In this document: positions 23,193 through 34,862 of the stretch, piece after piece
Layout of the letters: each line of letters starts with the position of its first letter
Position numbering within the stretch: position 1 is the stretch's first letter
DNA from: Tridacna crocea
Lineage: Eukaryota > Mollusca > Bivalvia > Cardiida > Cardiidae
Direction of reading: 5' to 3'
Assembly (NCBI GenBank): GCA_943736015.1
Contig: OX031069.1
Span: 25,921,235-25,985,234 of the forward strand
DNA length: 64,000 nt
The notes under the pieces: model-generated
Told to the model about the DNA's origin: nothing
What the model saw: the letters and a program-made list of their open reading frames with translations, nothing else
Database searches by the model: none
Program-made: the position numbers and the translations under genes

Positions 23193-24754
23193 TATACGCC
23201 CGTCGAAGGCGGGACGTATTATGGGATCACCCGTGGCGTCCGGGCGGGCTGGCGGGCGGGCGGGCGGCGTCCAGTTCTTTGTCCGGAGCATATCTCCAAA
23301 ACTATTCTAGCTAGGGTTATGAAATTTCATGGGTGGATAGATCTCATCAAGGGGGAGTGCAGTGTGCAGGAATCATAACTCTTGCTTGCTTAATTTTTGA
23401 GTTATTGCCCTTTGTTGTTTTTCATACTTAAATTTTGTCCGGAGCATATCTCCAAAACTATACTAGCTAGGGTTATGAAATTTCATGGGTGGATAGATCT
23501 CATCAAGGGGGAGTGCAGTGCGCAGGAATCATAACTCTTGCTTGCTTAATTTTTGAGTTATTGCCCTTTGTTGTTTTTCATACTTGAATTTTGTCCGGAG
23601 CATATCTCCACAACTATACAAGCTAGGGTTATGAAATTTCATGGGTGGATAGATCTCATCAAGGGGGAGTGCAGTGTGCAGGAATCATAACTCTTGCTTG
23701 CTTAATTTTTGAGTTATTGCCCTTTGTCGTTTTTCATACTTGAATTTTGTCTGGAGGTATCTCCAAAACTATACTAGCTAGGCTTATGAAATTTCATGGG
23801 TGGATAGATCACATCAAGGGGGAGTGCAGTGCACAGGAATCATAACTCTTGTTTGCTTAATTTTTGAGTTATTGCCCTTTGTTGTTTTTCATACTTGAAT
23901 TTTGTCCGGAGCGTATCTCCAAAACTATACTAGCTAGGGTTATGAAATTTCATGGCTGGATAGATCTCATCAAGGGGGAGTGCAGTGCGCAGGAATCATA
24001 ACTCTTGCTTGCTTAATTTTTGAGTTATTGCCCTTTGTTTTTTTTCATACTTGATTTTTGTCCAGGGCATATCTCCAAATTTATACTACCTAGGGTTATG
24101 AAATTTCATGGATGGATAGATCTCATCAAGCGGGAGTGGAGTGCTCAGGAACCATAACTCTTGCTTTCTTAATTTTTGAGTTATTGCCCTTTGTTTTTTT
24201 CATACTTGAACTTTGTCTGGAGCATATCTCCAAAACTATACTAGCTAGGGTTATGAAATTTCATGGGTGGATGAATCTCACTGAGGGGCAGTGCAGTGCA
24301 CAGGAATCATAACTCTTGCTTGCCTTATTTTTCAGTTAGTGTTCTTTGTTGTTTTTCATACTTTAATTTTGTCCAGTGAATATCTCCAAAACTATTCTAG
24401 CTAGGCTTATGAAATTTCATGGGTGGATAGATCTCATCAAGGGGGAGTGCAGTGCACAGGAATCATAACTCTTGTTTGCTTAATTTTTGAGTTAGTGCCC
24501 TTTGTCGTTTTTCATACTTGAATTTTGTCCGGAGCATATCTCCAAAACTATACTAGTTAGGGTTATGAAATTTCATGGGTGGATAGATCTCATTAAGGGG
24601 GAGTGCAGTGCCCAGGAATCATAACTCTTGCTCGCTTAATTTTTCAGTTTTTGCCCTTTGTTTTTTTTTTATACTTGAATTTTGTCTGGTGCATGCCCCA
24701 GCTTTACAACTTGGGGTAAGACGGGCGTATCTTGCGACAATTTGCCGCTCTTGT
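23193..24754 (+). mobile_element. Helentron/HINE-like element with about nine homogeneous 156 bp units
   Basis: The 5' end is ATACGCCCGTCGAAGGCGGG, with the inverse GACGGGCGTAT before the 3' hairpin region and CTCTTGTT. GGCGGGCGGGCGGGCGG follows the head. Units start near 23281 and repeat GGAGCATATCTCCAAAACTA, GGTTATGAAATTTCATGGG and GTTATTGCCCTTTG. Adjacent units are very similar, so the array is young or kept uniform. No protein is encoded. Confidence 0.88.
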
Positions 24755-26028
24755 TACCATTTAGAGATATGGTGATTAATATGACTTGCATGATAATATT
24801 ATGTAAAGGTGCAGGTTGTAAAAGTTCCTGTCAATTGCAGAAAAAAGAATTTTGAAACTAGAACAATTCCTACCATGCAATTTTATCTGTTTGTTTACAT
24901 TGATGATCGCTGATGGTTTGCGGATTTTTTGTCATAACTCTCTGCACTGATGTGATAGTGGCTGACTTAAACACCACGTGATTAGTCAAGTTGTTGAAAC
25001 AAAATTTTCGTTCACTTGATTGTTTTGTCCCCATTCTAGGTTTGAAAACCTTAGTTTTCAATATTGTAAACAAAACAAAGACAAAGGCTGATAATTGCTT
25101 ATTTATTTATCATCAATACAGGAAGAGTTTAGATCATCTGTATCTAAATAAGAAAACATGTTTTGGCTGATTACATACTATTGGAAGTGTAAACAGTCCT
25201 GTGTAAGCACTAATGAGATCCAGTGGTAACAGGAGACCTTCTTGAAGGCCATATAGGTAGCTCGTGTTCAGAAAGTTGGACAGTTTAGGTCAAAGATCAC
25301 ATTTTTATGCAGTTTCATCTTGATTCACAAAAGCCACTTAGGCAACTTAACATGTATAAGGTGTGTTATGGGTTTTCACATGCAGACTACCTTTTTTGTC
25401 TTGCAGTAAACTTGTTAACTGAAAAAAAATATGGAAAGATGATGATGTGAGTTTGTACATAACCAGGGATTTAGGAATGAGATATGGGACATTGCCTCGC
25501 ATTAGAACATGAGGTACAAACTGATATACACAAGGTCTAAAATATTTTTGCTAAAAGGATTTACACTTTGTATTTCCCTAAACTTTTAGTGGTCACTTTA
25601 CACCTCCCACATTTCAAATGAATGATGGAAGGCAGAGGCATATAAATTTTGGGGGACAGTGTTAAAAGCGAGGGGGTCCTAGTTCAAAGAAACGTGGGCA
25701 TATCATACAAATCACTTCATTGGTCACTAGTTAGTTTGAACTAAAACTTGCTGCTTCTTCTGCACAACTTGTTCAGTGAAGGCAGGCAAGCAACAAGTTC
25801 ATCTTGGTTTTGCTGTTTTGAAAGAAGACTTAAGCTGGTAAGTTATTGTCATAATTATACACTTGCCATTGCCTATTTCTTTGTGGTCATACAAAAACTG
25901 AAACATTTTCTCATGTATTTGTTATACTGAATATATTTCAAATTTGTGGGTTAATTTCACCTATCTAGGGAACCTGATCAACAACTGCAGATATTAATCG
26001 CAGGTATAGTTTTGACACAGTTTTATCC
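24755..26028. other. Unassigned spacer, 1.27 kb
   Basis: No gene, recognised repeat or splice-flanked open frame seen. It is one of the few long stretches without THP copies. Confidence 0.4.
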
Positions 26029-26257
26029 TTAACTCTTTACCAAACGACAAAATTTCAGACTGGTCCAAATTGAAAGCACTTGCAGACGACAAAATGAAAG
26101 TAACTCAAAAACTGAAATTTGTTTCCAGCAGGATAGAAAACATATTGGGAAAAGGAGAAAATGCTGATTATCAGCATTTTTTCCTTTTCCCACAATGTTT
26201 TCCAAAGGCTCCTATCTCAGGGTCATTAAAACCAGGGATTGCTTGGAAAAGGGTTAA
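26029..26257 (-). mobile_element. THP element, complete
   Basis: L arm GTCCAAATTGAAAGCACTTG first. The S arm ends GGAAAAGGGTTAA. The hairpin is CATATTGGGAAAAGGAG against CCTTTTCCCACAATG. Confidence 0.88.
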
Positions 26258-26849
26258 ACTGAAGGTTTTCGGTAAAAAAGGCAGCCATGAAAGTGAGAGT
26301 GGCACCTGCATGTATTGGTCTAAAGACATGTTTATGCAGTTACTCCTTTCAGCTCTATAGCCCTGACATGCACATTGCTTGATTCTTCCTCTCTAATATC
26401 ATTGTGGTCATATATATATGAATTCCTTTCCCATGTAATAATGCATTTAATTCCTGATATGATTTAGGTATGTACGGAATTTGCTGAAGTTTTAACACCT
26501 GTGTGCAGTCCTGTATGTTTATGGATGAGCAAGCAAGCCAACAACTGAGCTGATGAGTTTCAAATTTTTACCTACTGTTTTTAACTCATTACAACGACAA
26601 AATTTTGGACCAGTCCATATTGAAAGCATTTGCAGGTCTACGACAAAATAATGTGTTCTATTTGGAAATTACAGTTCTGATCAGGTAATAGTATTAGTAA
26701 ATGTAAAAAACTATGTTATTCTCATTATTGGACAGGACTCTCGATTTGCACCCGGGTAATAGTTCAAAATCCATGATGGTTGGATTTAGTTTGGATGAGA
26801 ACAAAAAGAAGTTCAACGAAGTAGGTTAAGATTGAACCAGTTACTATTT
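26258..26849. other. Unassigned spacer with THP L-arm fragment
   Basis: AACTCATTACAACGACAAAA and TTGAAAGCATTTGCAGG at 26582-26650 are L-arm remnants. Nothing else is recognised. Confidence 0.45.
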
Positions 26850-27042
26850 TTAACCCTTTTCCAAATAATCCCTTGTTTTAATGACCCTGAGATAGAAGCC
26901 TTTTGAAAACACTGTGGGAAAAGGAGAAAATGTTGGTAATCAGTCTCTTCTCCTTTTCCTACAATGTTTTCTACCCTTGGGTTATATGCAAGTGGTTTCT
27001 ATTTGGACGAGTCAAAAATTTTGTCGTTTAATAAAGAGTTCA
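26850..27042 (+). mobile_element. THP element, L arm shortened
   Basis: S arm and hairpin complete (AAAACACTGTGGGAAAAGG on the left). About 40 nt are missing from the L arm. Confidence 0.78.
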
Positions 27043-27162
27043 GATTGAAGTAGTTACTACTTTGAAGCATTACGTAGCATGTTATGCAATTTACAGAACA
27101 AGTTGCACTTTCTGCCTAGCTTTTATTTTGCATCGTTTCACAGAGAGAACGACACACATTTT

Positions 27163-27383
27163 AGATCAAACAACAAAAATTTAGACTATGTCCAGATTGA
27201 AAGCATACATGTAATTATATGACAAAACTTTAATGAGGCTCATATGGTGGGATTTGTCGTGAAAAAGAAAAAAAAAAACATAGAAGGAAAAGGATGGATA
27301 GCTGTAAACTAGCACTTTGTCCTTGTCCTACAATGTGCTCTCAAAAGCCTATTTTCTGAACATTGTTAAAACTGGTTTAAAGA
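27163..27383 (-). mobile_element. THP element, degraded
   Basis: L-arm words AACAACAAAAATTTAGAC and TTGAAAGCATAC, and a decayed hairpin (GGAAAAGGATGGATAGCTG). Confidence 0.55.
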
Positions 27384-27559
27384 TGTGCAGAACTATGACA
27401 GAGCATGTTTTCACTACATTTTGTTATGTATTGTTTCACATGGCGGAAAATATGTAATAGCTAGAAAGCTATGTGAAATGATATTTTTATAAATTGTTCA
27501 TACTCTAATTTCTAAACTATGAATTTAACTCTTATTATCTGTAAATGATTACCTAGAAT

Positions 27560-27757
27560 GCAGAGCTCAAGATAGAGGGAGTGATTCTGAATTAAAAATT
27601 GAAAATATTGATACCGGTTATTCTCCACTAAACCCTATGTTATGGGTACTCATTAGAATCGTCTCAATGAAACGATTCTAATAAGTACCCACAACATAGG
27701 GTTTGGAAGAAAAATAATGGATTTAGAATATCATCACTCCCTCTTATCTGGAGCTGC
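27560..27757. mobile_element. Palindromic MITE, GAGGGAGTGAT ends
   Basis: CAGAGCTCAAGATAGAGGGA at the left pairs with TCCCTCTTATCTGGAGCTG at the right. The centre has a strong stem, AAACCCTATGTTATGGGTAC against GTACCCACAACATAGGGTTT, with ATTAGAATCGT / ACGATTCTAAT inside. No other copy was noticed. Confidence 0.8.
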
Positions 27758-28019
27758 GAGAATGTATCCCAAAATGCTTGTAAATTAAGGATGATCAGTA
27801 GGATTTATTGCTTGATACATGAAACGGTATAAAATTGCTGTGTTGAGCTACTTCTTCTTTTTTCAGCAATGTTTTTTATGCAACAAGTTTGCTGCAAGAT
27901 GAAAACATTTTGTCTGCATTCTGAGAGTATTTTAGCTATTGATAGTTGTTTTACATGGTGTACTTTGATTTCTTTGTTCTGAACTTTGAAAATGTCACAA
28001 TGGTCATGGGAAAAGTAAT

Positions 28020-28062
28020 ATAACCCTTTACCAGACAATCCCAGGTTTAAATGTCGCATTAT
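28020..28062 (+). mobile_element. THP short-arm fragment
   Basis: ATAACCCTTTACCAGACAAT is followed abruptly by unrelated sequence (GTTGCCGGTTTTGG). Confidence 0.5.
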
Positions 28063-28376
28063 GGTTGCCGGTTTTGGAAAGTAGTAAAGCCTCTGATGTT
28101 TCTGGAGAGGGGACAGGATGGGTCCAGGGCAAGTTGGTCCCTCGTCATGTGGCAAGTTTGGACTTCTCAGATTAAATTGCACAATTCAAGATGTCTCTAG
28201 AAGTGATCCTAATACACTTTGAAACCATCTTTTGTTTTCAAGACTAGCTGGAAGATAAATATCCCTGGACGGACAAGACAACGAAGAACTCCAGTACATG
28301 TTACGGTGAAACCTTGGACAAACATGAATGTGTGAGCTGTTACTGTAATAGGACTGAAGTAAAGTTAAAAGTGGCC

Positions 28377-28605
28377 TCAGCCCTTTACCAGACAATCCCT
28401 GGTTTTTACGACCCAGAGATAGAAGCCTTTTGAAAACATTGTGGGAAAAGGAGAAAATGCTGGTAACCAGCATTTTCTCCTTTTCCCACAATGTTTTCTA
28501 CCCTGCTGGAAACAAATTTTAATTTTTGAGTAATGTTTATTCTGTAGTCAGCAAATGCTTTCAATTTGGACAGATCTACAATTTTGTCGTTTCGTAAAAA
28601 GTTAA
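28377..28605 (+). mobile_element. THP element, complete hairpin
   Basis: The left TTAA has decayed to TCAG. The 67-nt palindrome CATTGTGGGAAAAGG... matches consensus exactly in both arms. The right TTAA is at 28602-28605. Confidence 0.88.
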
Positions 28606-28730
28606 GCACCATCCAGTTGTTATCGAAGGATTTATCCTTCATCAATGCTGAACATTGTATGAATAATAGTTGATGTTTATGAAGGAAAGTATTGCACCCT
28701 GGCAGAAGCCATAACACTGCACTAAATGAA

Positions 28731-28811
28731 AAAAATTTAGACTTGTCCAACTGGACAGGTTTGAAGACAAAATTTGTGACTCAAATGAAAGCACTTGATT
28801 GTAATAGTGTA
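28731..28811 (-). mobile_element. THP long-arm fragment
   Basis: TTTAGACTTGTCCAACTGG and GTGACTCAAATGAAAGC are followed by the 0.65 kb repeat at 28815. Confidence 0.5.
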
Positions 28812-28814
28812 GAA

Positions 28815-29475
28815 AACACTGTAGAATCAAAGTGTTGAGAACACTGAAGTGGTATTTGTCAAGGAAACCCATTGTGTGGAATTAATAGTTTGAAAGAAAC
28901 AGACATATTGTTCAAATATTGGCTTAAAAGTCAACCTACTAAGCAGATGAATACCTTTCGATTGAAGGGAGAGTACTCATGACAAAGTTTTGTTTATTTT
29001 TGTATAAGTGGTCTCCTGTTGATCATTAGGGGGAAGCAGGAGTAACGCCCCTTGACAGTAGGATGCATGACGAATAGAGAGAAAAATGCTGCTGATTTAT
29101 CAAACAAAATTGAGTTTGTTCTTAAAAACTATAATTTTAAAATATCTCTAGCCTTTTACAATTTCCAACATTACAATCAATTACCTGGATTTATAAATAT
29201 TCCTGAGCAATTAAATGGAGTAGCGCCCAATCATAGGACGAACAAGCCATGGAACAATTGGTTTTGGAACGAAGAAGCCCAGGGTCAGTTGGCAAATTTG
29301 TATCATTGCGCCAATAAAAGGCTATGAGTGAGAGAAGCTATTTTCAATAAAAAAAAAAGTATCTCAGTGATCGATGGCCTCACCCAATGTATTTTAATTT
29401 ACCATTTCAAATTACATATCTGAGTGCCATGGTAGAACTCATTTGCCTTAGGAAAAATGAGTTTAACTGGGTTTA
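28815..29475 (+). repeat. 0.65 kb dispersed repeat, copy 1
   Basis: Matches 60911-61415 in reverse over nearly its whole length (AATCAAAGTGTTGAGAAC ... GAGTTTAACTGGGTTTATT). It includes a residual open stretch (about 29052-29327) containing HRTNKPWNNW, whose counterpart in the other copy (HRTNKPW) is frame-disrupted, so any coding origin is old. It ends exactly where a tandem-array element begins. Confidence 0.78.
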
Positions 29476-30537
29476 TTATCCCCTGCCAAAAAGGCGAAGG
29501 GAGATAGGGTAATAGTCTCCGTCCGTCCCTCCGTCATTCCGTCCATCTGTCCTTCCGTCCCACTTTTTTGTCTGGAGCATATCTCCAAAAGTATTTGAGA
29601 TATCAACTTCAAACTTCACAAGTGGATAGATCTCATTAAGGAGGTGTGCAGCGTACAAGAACCATTACTCTATCTTCAGTAATTTTGGAGTTATTGCCCT
29701 TTGTACATTTTTTTTCTGGAATTTTTGTCCGGAGCATATCTCCAAAAGTATTAAAGCTAGGAACTTGAAACTTCACACACATATAGAACTCATTGAGGAG
29801 GCATGCAGTGCATAAGATCCATTACTCTGTCTTAAGTATTTTTGGAGTTATTGCCCTTCGTACATTTTTACTTTGAATTTTTGTCCAGAGCATATCTCCA
29901 AAAGTATAAAACCTAGGATCTTGAAACTTCACACATATATAGAACTCATTGAGGAGAAGTGCAATGCATAATAACCATAACTCTGTCCTCAGTATTTTTG
30001 GAGTTATTGCCCTTTGTACATTTTTACTTTTAATTTTTGTCCGGGGCATATCTCCAAAAGTATAAAAGCTAGGATCTTGAAACTTCACACGCATATAGAA
30101 CTAATTAAGGAGAAGTGCAATGCTAAAGAATCATAACTCTATCTTCAGTAATTGTTGAGTTATTGCTCTTTGTAAATTCTCACTTTGGAATTTTGTCCGG
30201 AGCATATCTCCAAAAGTACAAAGGCTAGGAACTTCAAACTGTATACGCTTATGGAATTCATTAAGGAGAAGTGCAGTTCACAAAAACAAAAACTTTGTCT
30301 TCAGTAATTTTTGAGTTATTGCCCTTTGTTAATTTTTTTTACTTTGGATTTCTGTCTGGCGTATATCTCCAAAAGTATAAAAGCTAGGAACTGGAAACTT
30401 CACATACATATAGAACTAATTGAGGAGAGGTGCAGTGCACAAGAACCATAACTCTAATCTTCAGTATTTTTGGAGTTATTACCCTTTGTAAATTTTTACT
30501 TTGGATTTTTGTTCGCACATTTCCATGATTACCCTTT
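29476..30537 (+). mobile_element. Helentron/HINE-like element, TATCCCCTGCC head
   Basis: The head TTATCCCCTGCCAAAAAGGC is followed by a CCGTCCGTCC run and six to seven units of about 153 bp (GGAGCATATCTCCAAAAGTA, GAACTTGAAACTTCACACAC, GGAGTTATTGCCCTTTGTA). The unit resembles that of 23193-24754 at reduced identity. No 3' hairpin or CTCTTGTT was found, so the 3' end is missing or lies beyond the next array. Confidence 0.75.
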
Positions 30538-31960
30538 AATGAATTTATCCTGTTCTTTGCCCTTGTTTTTGTAATAAGGTGTCATGGAAAAAGGGGGTTT
30601 CATGTTATATTTCATTCCATTTCTTGTGAAGGCAACTCCTTCCACATTTCTTGACAGAATTGAATAGAATTTTGACAGAATATTTCTTGTCATGTGACCT
30701 ATTGCATATTGTCAACATTTTGCAATTTGTAGCTGCATCATGAAAAAAGGGGCGTCATGTTTTATTTCATTTTATTTCTTGTTAATGCAACTTGTCCCAT
30801 ATTTCTTGACAGATTTGAATGGAATTTTCACATTTTCATGTTTTGCCCTTGTTTTTGTAATAAGGTGTCATGGAAAAAGGGGGTTTCATGTTATAATTCA
30901 TTCCATTTCTTGTGAAGGCAACTCCTTCCACATTTCTTGACAGAATTGAATAGAATTTTGACAGAATATTTCTTGTCATGTGACCTATTGCATATTATCA
31001 ACATTTCGCGATTTGTAGCTGCATCATGAAAAAAGGGGGCTTCATGTTTTATTTCATTTTATTTCTTGTGAATGCAACTTGTCCCATATTTCTTGACAGA
31101 TTTGAATGGAATTTTCACATTATCATGTGACCTAACACAATGCCTCCCACATATCTTGGCAGATTTGGATGGAATTTTCACATGATCATGTGACCTAACA
31201 CAATGCCTCCCACATATCTTGGCAGATTTGGATGGAATTTTCACATGATCATGTGACCTACGGCTTATTGTCAAGGTTTTGGGATTTGTAGCTGCATCAT
31301 GGAATAAGGGGGCTTCATGTTATAATTTCATTTTTCACCAGAATCTCTTCAATTACTGGACATATCTCAATAGATTTGGATGAGATTTTCAAAGATCATG
31401 CGACCTAGTACATGTTGTCAGGGTTTTACAATTCATTACTGTATCATGGAAAAGGGGGATTTCATGTCAAATTTAATTTTTTATCAGTGTATCTCCAACT
31501 TTTGCACATATTTTCATAGAACTTCATATTTTTATTGCTTGATCAAATCCAGTGACCAATGAGTCAATTATTGTGCATTTGTCTCGCCATGCATCAGTCT
31601 GTTCCTAAACTTTATAGATCACAAGTAATACAATATATCCATTCAGCTACCCAGGCAGGTGCTACAAATTTCAACACTTTAGTCTCTGGCTACCTGCTTG
31701 AAATGGCAGCAGTGTGAAAGCTTATATTGTGAAAGGGATATCTTCTAAAGTCCTTGACAAAAATTGATGAAACTTCATGCATGTTTTCCATTGGATAGTC
31801 CCTAGATACATATTTTTTTTCACCACATATATGAAATCCTGAAATGGGTACTTAATATACAATTCTGTTATGGACCTCTTTTATATTTTTTTATGTAATG
31901 AAATCCTGTGCCATGGAACAAGGGAGCTTAATGTATAATTTCATCATAGACCAGTAACAA
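30538..31960 (+). repeat. Second tandem array, ATGGAAAAAGGGGG unit
   Basis: Units contain TCATGGAAAAAGGGGGTTTC, ATTTCTTGACAG, GATTTGAATGGAATTTTCAC and ATGTGACCTA. A longer block is duplicated (30590-30720 against 30870-31010), and a 67 bp piece repeats at 31132 and 31199. Order is irregular, with degraded units to about 31960. It may be a second core of the preceding element. Confidence 0.7.
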
Positions 31961-32516
31961 AAAGGCCACATGTACATGCAAAACACAATACCTCTTTTAC
32001 GTTTGTATCAAAAAAGGTCTTTTTCGGGGGCGGGGGGGGGGAGATATCATTTCAACGAAATTGCATGTTTCCTTAGCCTTTGCACAAAATAAGATACATG
32101 GTTATCAAAATTCAATCTTGAACTCAAAAGTGGTATTGTCTTCGACAAATACCAAAAAAAGGAGAAGATGCTTGTTGCCAGCAGGCATTATTTTTTATGT
32201 ATGACTCATCTGACTGCATTTATCTGTATTTTGCAGATAGAAATTGTGGAAAACGAATATAGTGCTCTTTGCTCCACAGCGTTTTCAAATGGCCCTATTT
32301 TTACGGTCATGAAAGCAAAGAATTATTGTGTTGTGAAGGCTTAAAATTTAAACCTTTTGTATTTATAAACAAGTGCAGACTACTAATTGGAAATGTGTAC
32401 ATAAATGAGTCTGTATTCTCGGCTGCTAATATTGAAAATATTGCGATGAAAGGAGAAAATCTCTCGATTGTTTTGGTAAAGACTTTAAAGGAAAGCCAAC
32501 AAACTAATTACTGCCC
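31961..32516. other. Degraded repeat remnants
   Basis: AAAGGAGAAGATGCTTGTTG (32157-32176) and ATTGCGATGAAAGGAGAAAA (32440-32459) are THP hairpin remnants. GGGGGCGGGGGGGGGGAG is at 32025-32042. The open stretch 32269-32520 ends in these remnants and is not credible as a gene. Confidence 0.45.
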
Positions 32517-32744
32517 TTAACCCTTTCCCAAATGACAAACTTTTGGACTAGACCAAATTCAAAGCATTTGCAGACGACAATTCAACTGTTGCTAAAAAGA
32601 TGATTTCTGTCTATGATAGGTTAGAAAACATTGTGGTAAAGGAGAAAATGCTGGTAACCAGCATTTCCTCCTTTCCCCACAATGTTTTCAAAAGGCTTCT
32701 TTTCCTGACCAGTAAAAGCCAGGAATTGTTTGGGAAAGGGTTAA
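32517..32744 (-). mobile_element. THP element, CCCAAACAA subtype
   Basis: Begins TTAACCCTTTCCCAAATGAC with the L arm and ends TTTGGGAAAGGGTTAA. The right TTAA is shared with the next copy. Confidence 0.88.
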
Positions 32745-32967
32745 CTCTTTACCAAGTGATAAAATTTTAGACTTTGCAAAATTGAAAGCATTTGCAGACA
32801 ACAAAATAGAATTTGATTAAGTACTTGAAATTATTTTTTGAAGGGTAGAAAACATTGGGGGAAAAGTAGAAAATGCTGATTACTAGCATTTTCTCCAATC
32901 CTCCTGATGTTCAAACACCTTCTTCTTCAGGGTTGTTTGAAATCTGGATTGCATGGTAAAGGGTTAA
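32741..32967 (-). mobile_element. THP element, tandem with previous
   Basis: Starts on the shared TTAA. The right hairpin arm is diverged (TTTTCTCCAATCCTCCTGATG). Confidence 0.85.
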
Positions 32968-33066
32968 ATGATTAGGACAGGTGAGCACAAGTAAATAATA
33001 TTTGGGGTCCAGACTTGGGGAAATAAAGGATGATTGAGGGAATACCCTTCACTATGATTAAAAAGA

Positions 33067-33229
33067 TTAACCCATTACCACACAATCCCTACTTTTGACG
33101 CCCCGGAGAAAGAAGCCTTTACCTTTTCTACCCTTTACAAAACAAAATTTTCACTTACTTTTATTTTGTCGTCTGCAAATGCTTTTGATTTGGACAAACC
33201 TAAAATTTTGTCGTTTGGTAATGAGTTAA
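33067..33229 (+). mobile_element. THP element lacking the whole hairpin
   Basis: The S arm runs directly from GAAGCCTTTACC into TTTTCTACCC of the L arm. The 67-nt palindrome is precisely missing while both TTAA ends and both arms are kept (163 bp). Confidence 0.88.
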
Positions 33230-33470
33230 GTATTTCCCCATTTATTATATGAGCTGAGTCAATACAAAGGTTATTCATTATAGCAAAAAACTATTTTTGG
33301 AATTGTACCTCTCTTATGTCAGCCAGCAAGCCATGAAGCTGTTGAATGCCCTGAGCAGCTGTACCCAATATATTGATTATTTGATTTACCAAAGTTTTCC
33401 TATTAACTCCCACTCCACCTCCTATTTATGCTCTTGGTTTTTTTTTCCAGCTGAAAATGGGCCGAACCCT

Positions 33471-33784
33471 GATAGCTCAGTCAGCAGCATGCAGGAATTG
33501 AGAATATGAGGTCCAGGGTTCGATCCCTGACTTGGCCGATTTCTGTCCGAGGATTAGTAATAGTCACTACAACAGAATTCATTCCTCTCCTACTGCTGAC
33601 CATCATTTCGATGATGATCATATGGGAAAGCAGCCAGTGGCTTGGAAAGAAAATTGTGTGAAGTACTGGTCAAAGAAACTCCAGGAATGTATGGATGGGT
33701 GCACTGGCTGCCACGACATCATTGAAATAATGTTGAAAATGGCGTTTAACACCACCATACAATCATTAAATCAATCAACCCACT
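33471..33784 (+). mobile_element. tRNA-derived SINE, second family, copy 1
   Basis: Head GATAGCTCAGTCAGCAGC (A box) and GGGTTCGATCCCTGA (B box), body GAAAGCAGCCAGTGGCTTGG and a tail of AATC repeats. Shares head and body with 56554-56845. Not a working tRNA: no 3' acceptor half follows. Confidence 0.82.
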
Positions 33785-34862
33785 AAAAATGGGCTTACTC
33801 CACCTTAAAGTAAAGGAGCCTGAATAGAGCAATAACACTATTGAACATATTTACATAATATATTTCATAAATTGATGTTTTTATCATAATTATGTTACTT
33901 TTTGAAGATGCTTTCACGATACATAGCATAAAACTCATGGACCAGTTAATTAGATTAATCTCGAATACCATTTTATGCCCCAAAAAAATAATGATCACAG
34001 GTTAAATTGATGAAATTGCTATATATTTATATAATACATTTGGTTTCACTTGGAGATCTCTTTGCTGTTGGTATTCATAAAATCTTGAGTAATGTTGCAG
34101 ATGTCCTTTGACAGTTCTGTGTTGTTTTTCCCTTTTCTGTACCCCACTTTGTTTATGTAACACCCAAGGGGTATTGAACAGAGGAGATTAAAAGCGTATT
34201 CCTTTTGCTACTCCAAACACTCTGAACATGTTTTATGTCAATGGAGTATTTTGGAACACTGTGCTGTGTTCTTGAGAACATGTTCTGACTTCTAATTCAA
34301 TTGAGGTGCAGCACACCTGCTGAATGGTTGCTAGGTAATACAAGATGGCTGAAAGACAGACAATCCTTCATTGCCAAATTTGCAATTGTCCTTTTTACAA
34401 TATGAATGCCATAAATAGGGCCATTGTAGACTGGGCGGCTACTCCCTCTGGCTACTCCCTCTCTGCAGTAAATTTTATCTTCAACTAACACAGCTAAGAC
34501 AGTAGCTCTTGCAACAACCATCGTGGCAATGTACTTTCATTTCGATATGGTTTAGAAAATGTTCCGAGCATGTTCCATTCAGAACATACATGTACTTCCA
34601 GAACAGTGTATTGTGTTTGGGTATATTTCTTTCGCATATTCCAGAACAGCATTGCAGAACTTAAACATTGTGCCAGAGTAGGTGAAAGGAATATGCCCAA
34701 AGTATGTGGGATACAATGACATGGAGACCATAGAGCCTCTACTCTACCTTGCACATCAGAGGTTCTCAGTTTGAGTCCTAGCTGTGATGAAAGGGGTCAA
34801 CTTTTGGGATTATTGATATCAAAATCTGTCTCTCATAGGGGTGTTGTACACTTAACACTTTT
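33785..34862. other. Unassigned spacer
   Basis: No gene recognised. 34190-34670 is rich in GAACATG/CATGTTC words in both orientations. GGCTACTCCCTCT is tandemly repeated at 34436-34463. Confidence 0.4.

Noticed and set aside
23281-24690. CRISPR-like regular repeats
   Set aside because: Units are 156 bp with no unique spacers and lie inside a mobile element of a eukaryotic genome.
28434-28500. microRNA precursor
   Set aside because: The stem is perfect and the size is right, but the same hairpin recurs about 80 times as the core of a transposon. Without small-RNA evidence it is a MITE hairpin.
29052-29327. 91-codon open stretch as a gene
   Set aside because: Lies within a dispersed repeat whose second copy (60911-61415) has the frame broken; treated as a repeat relic.
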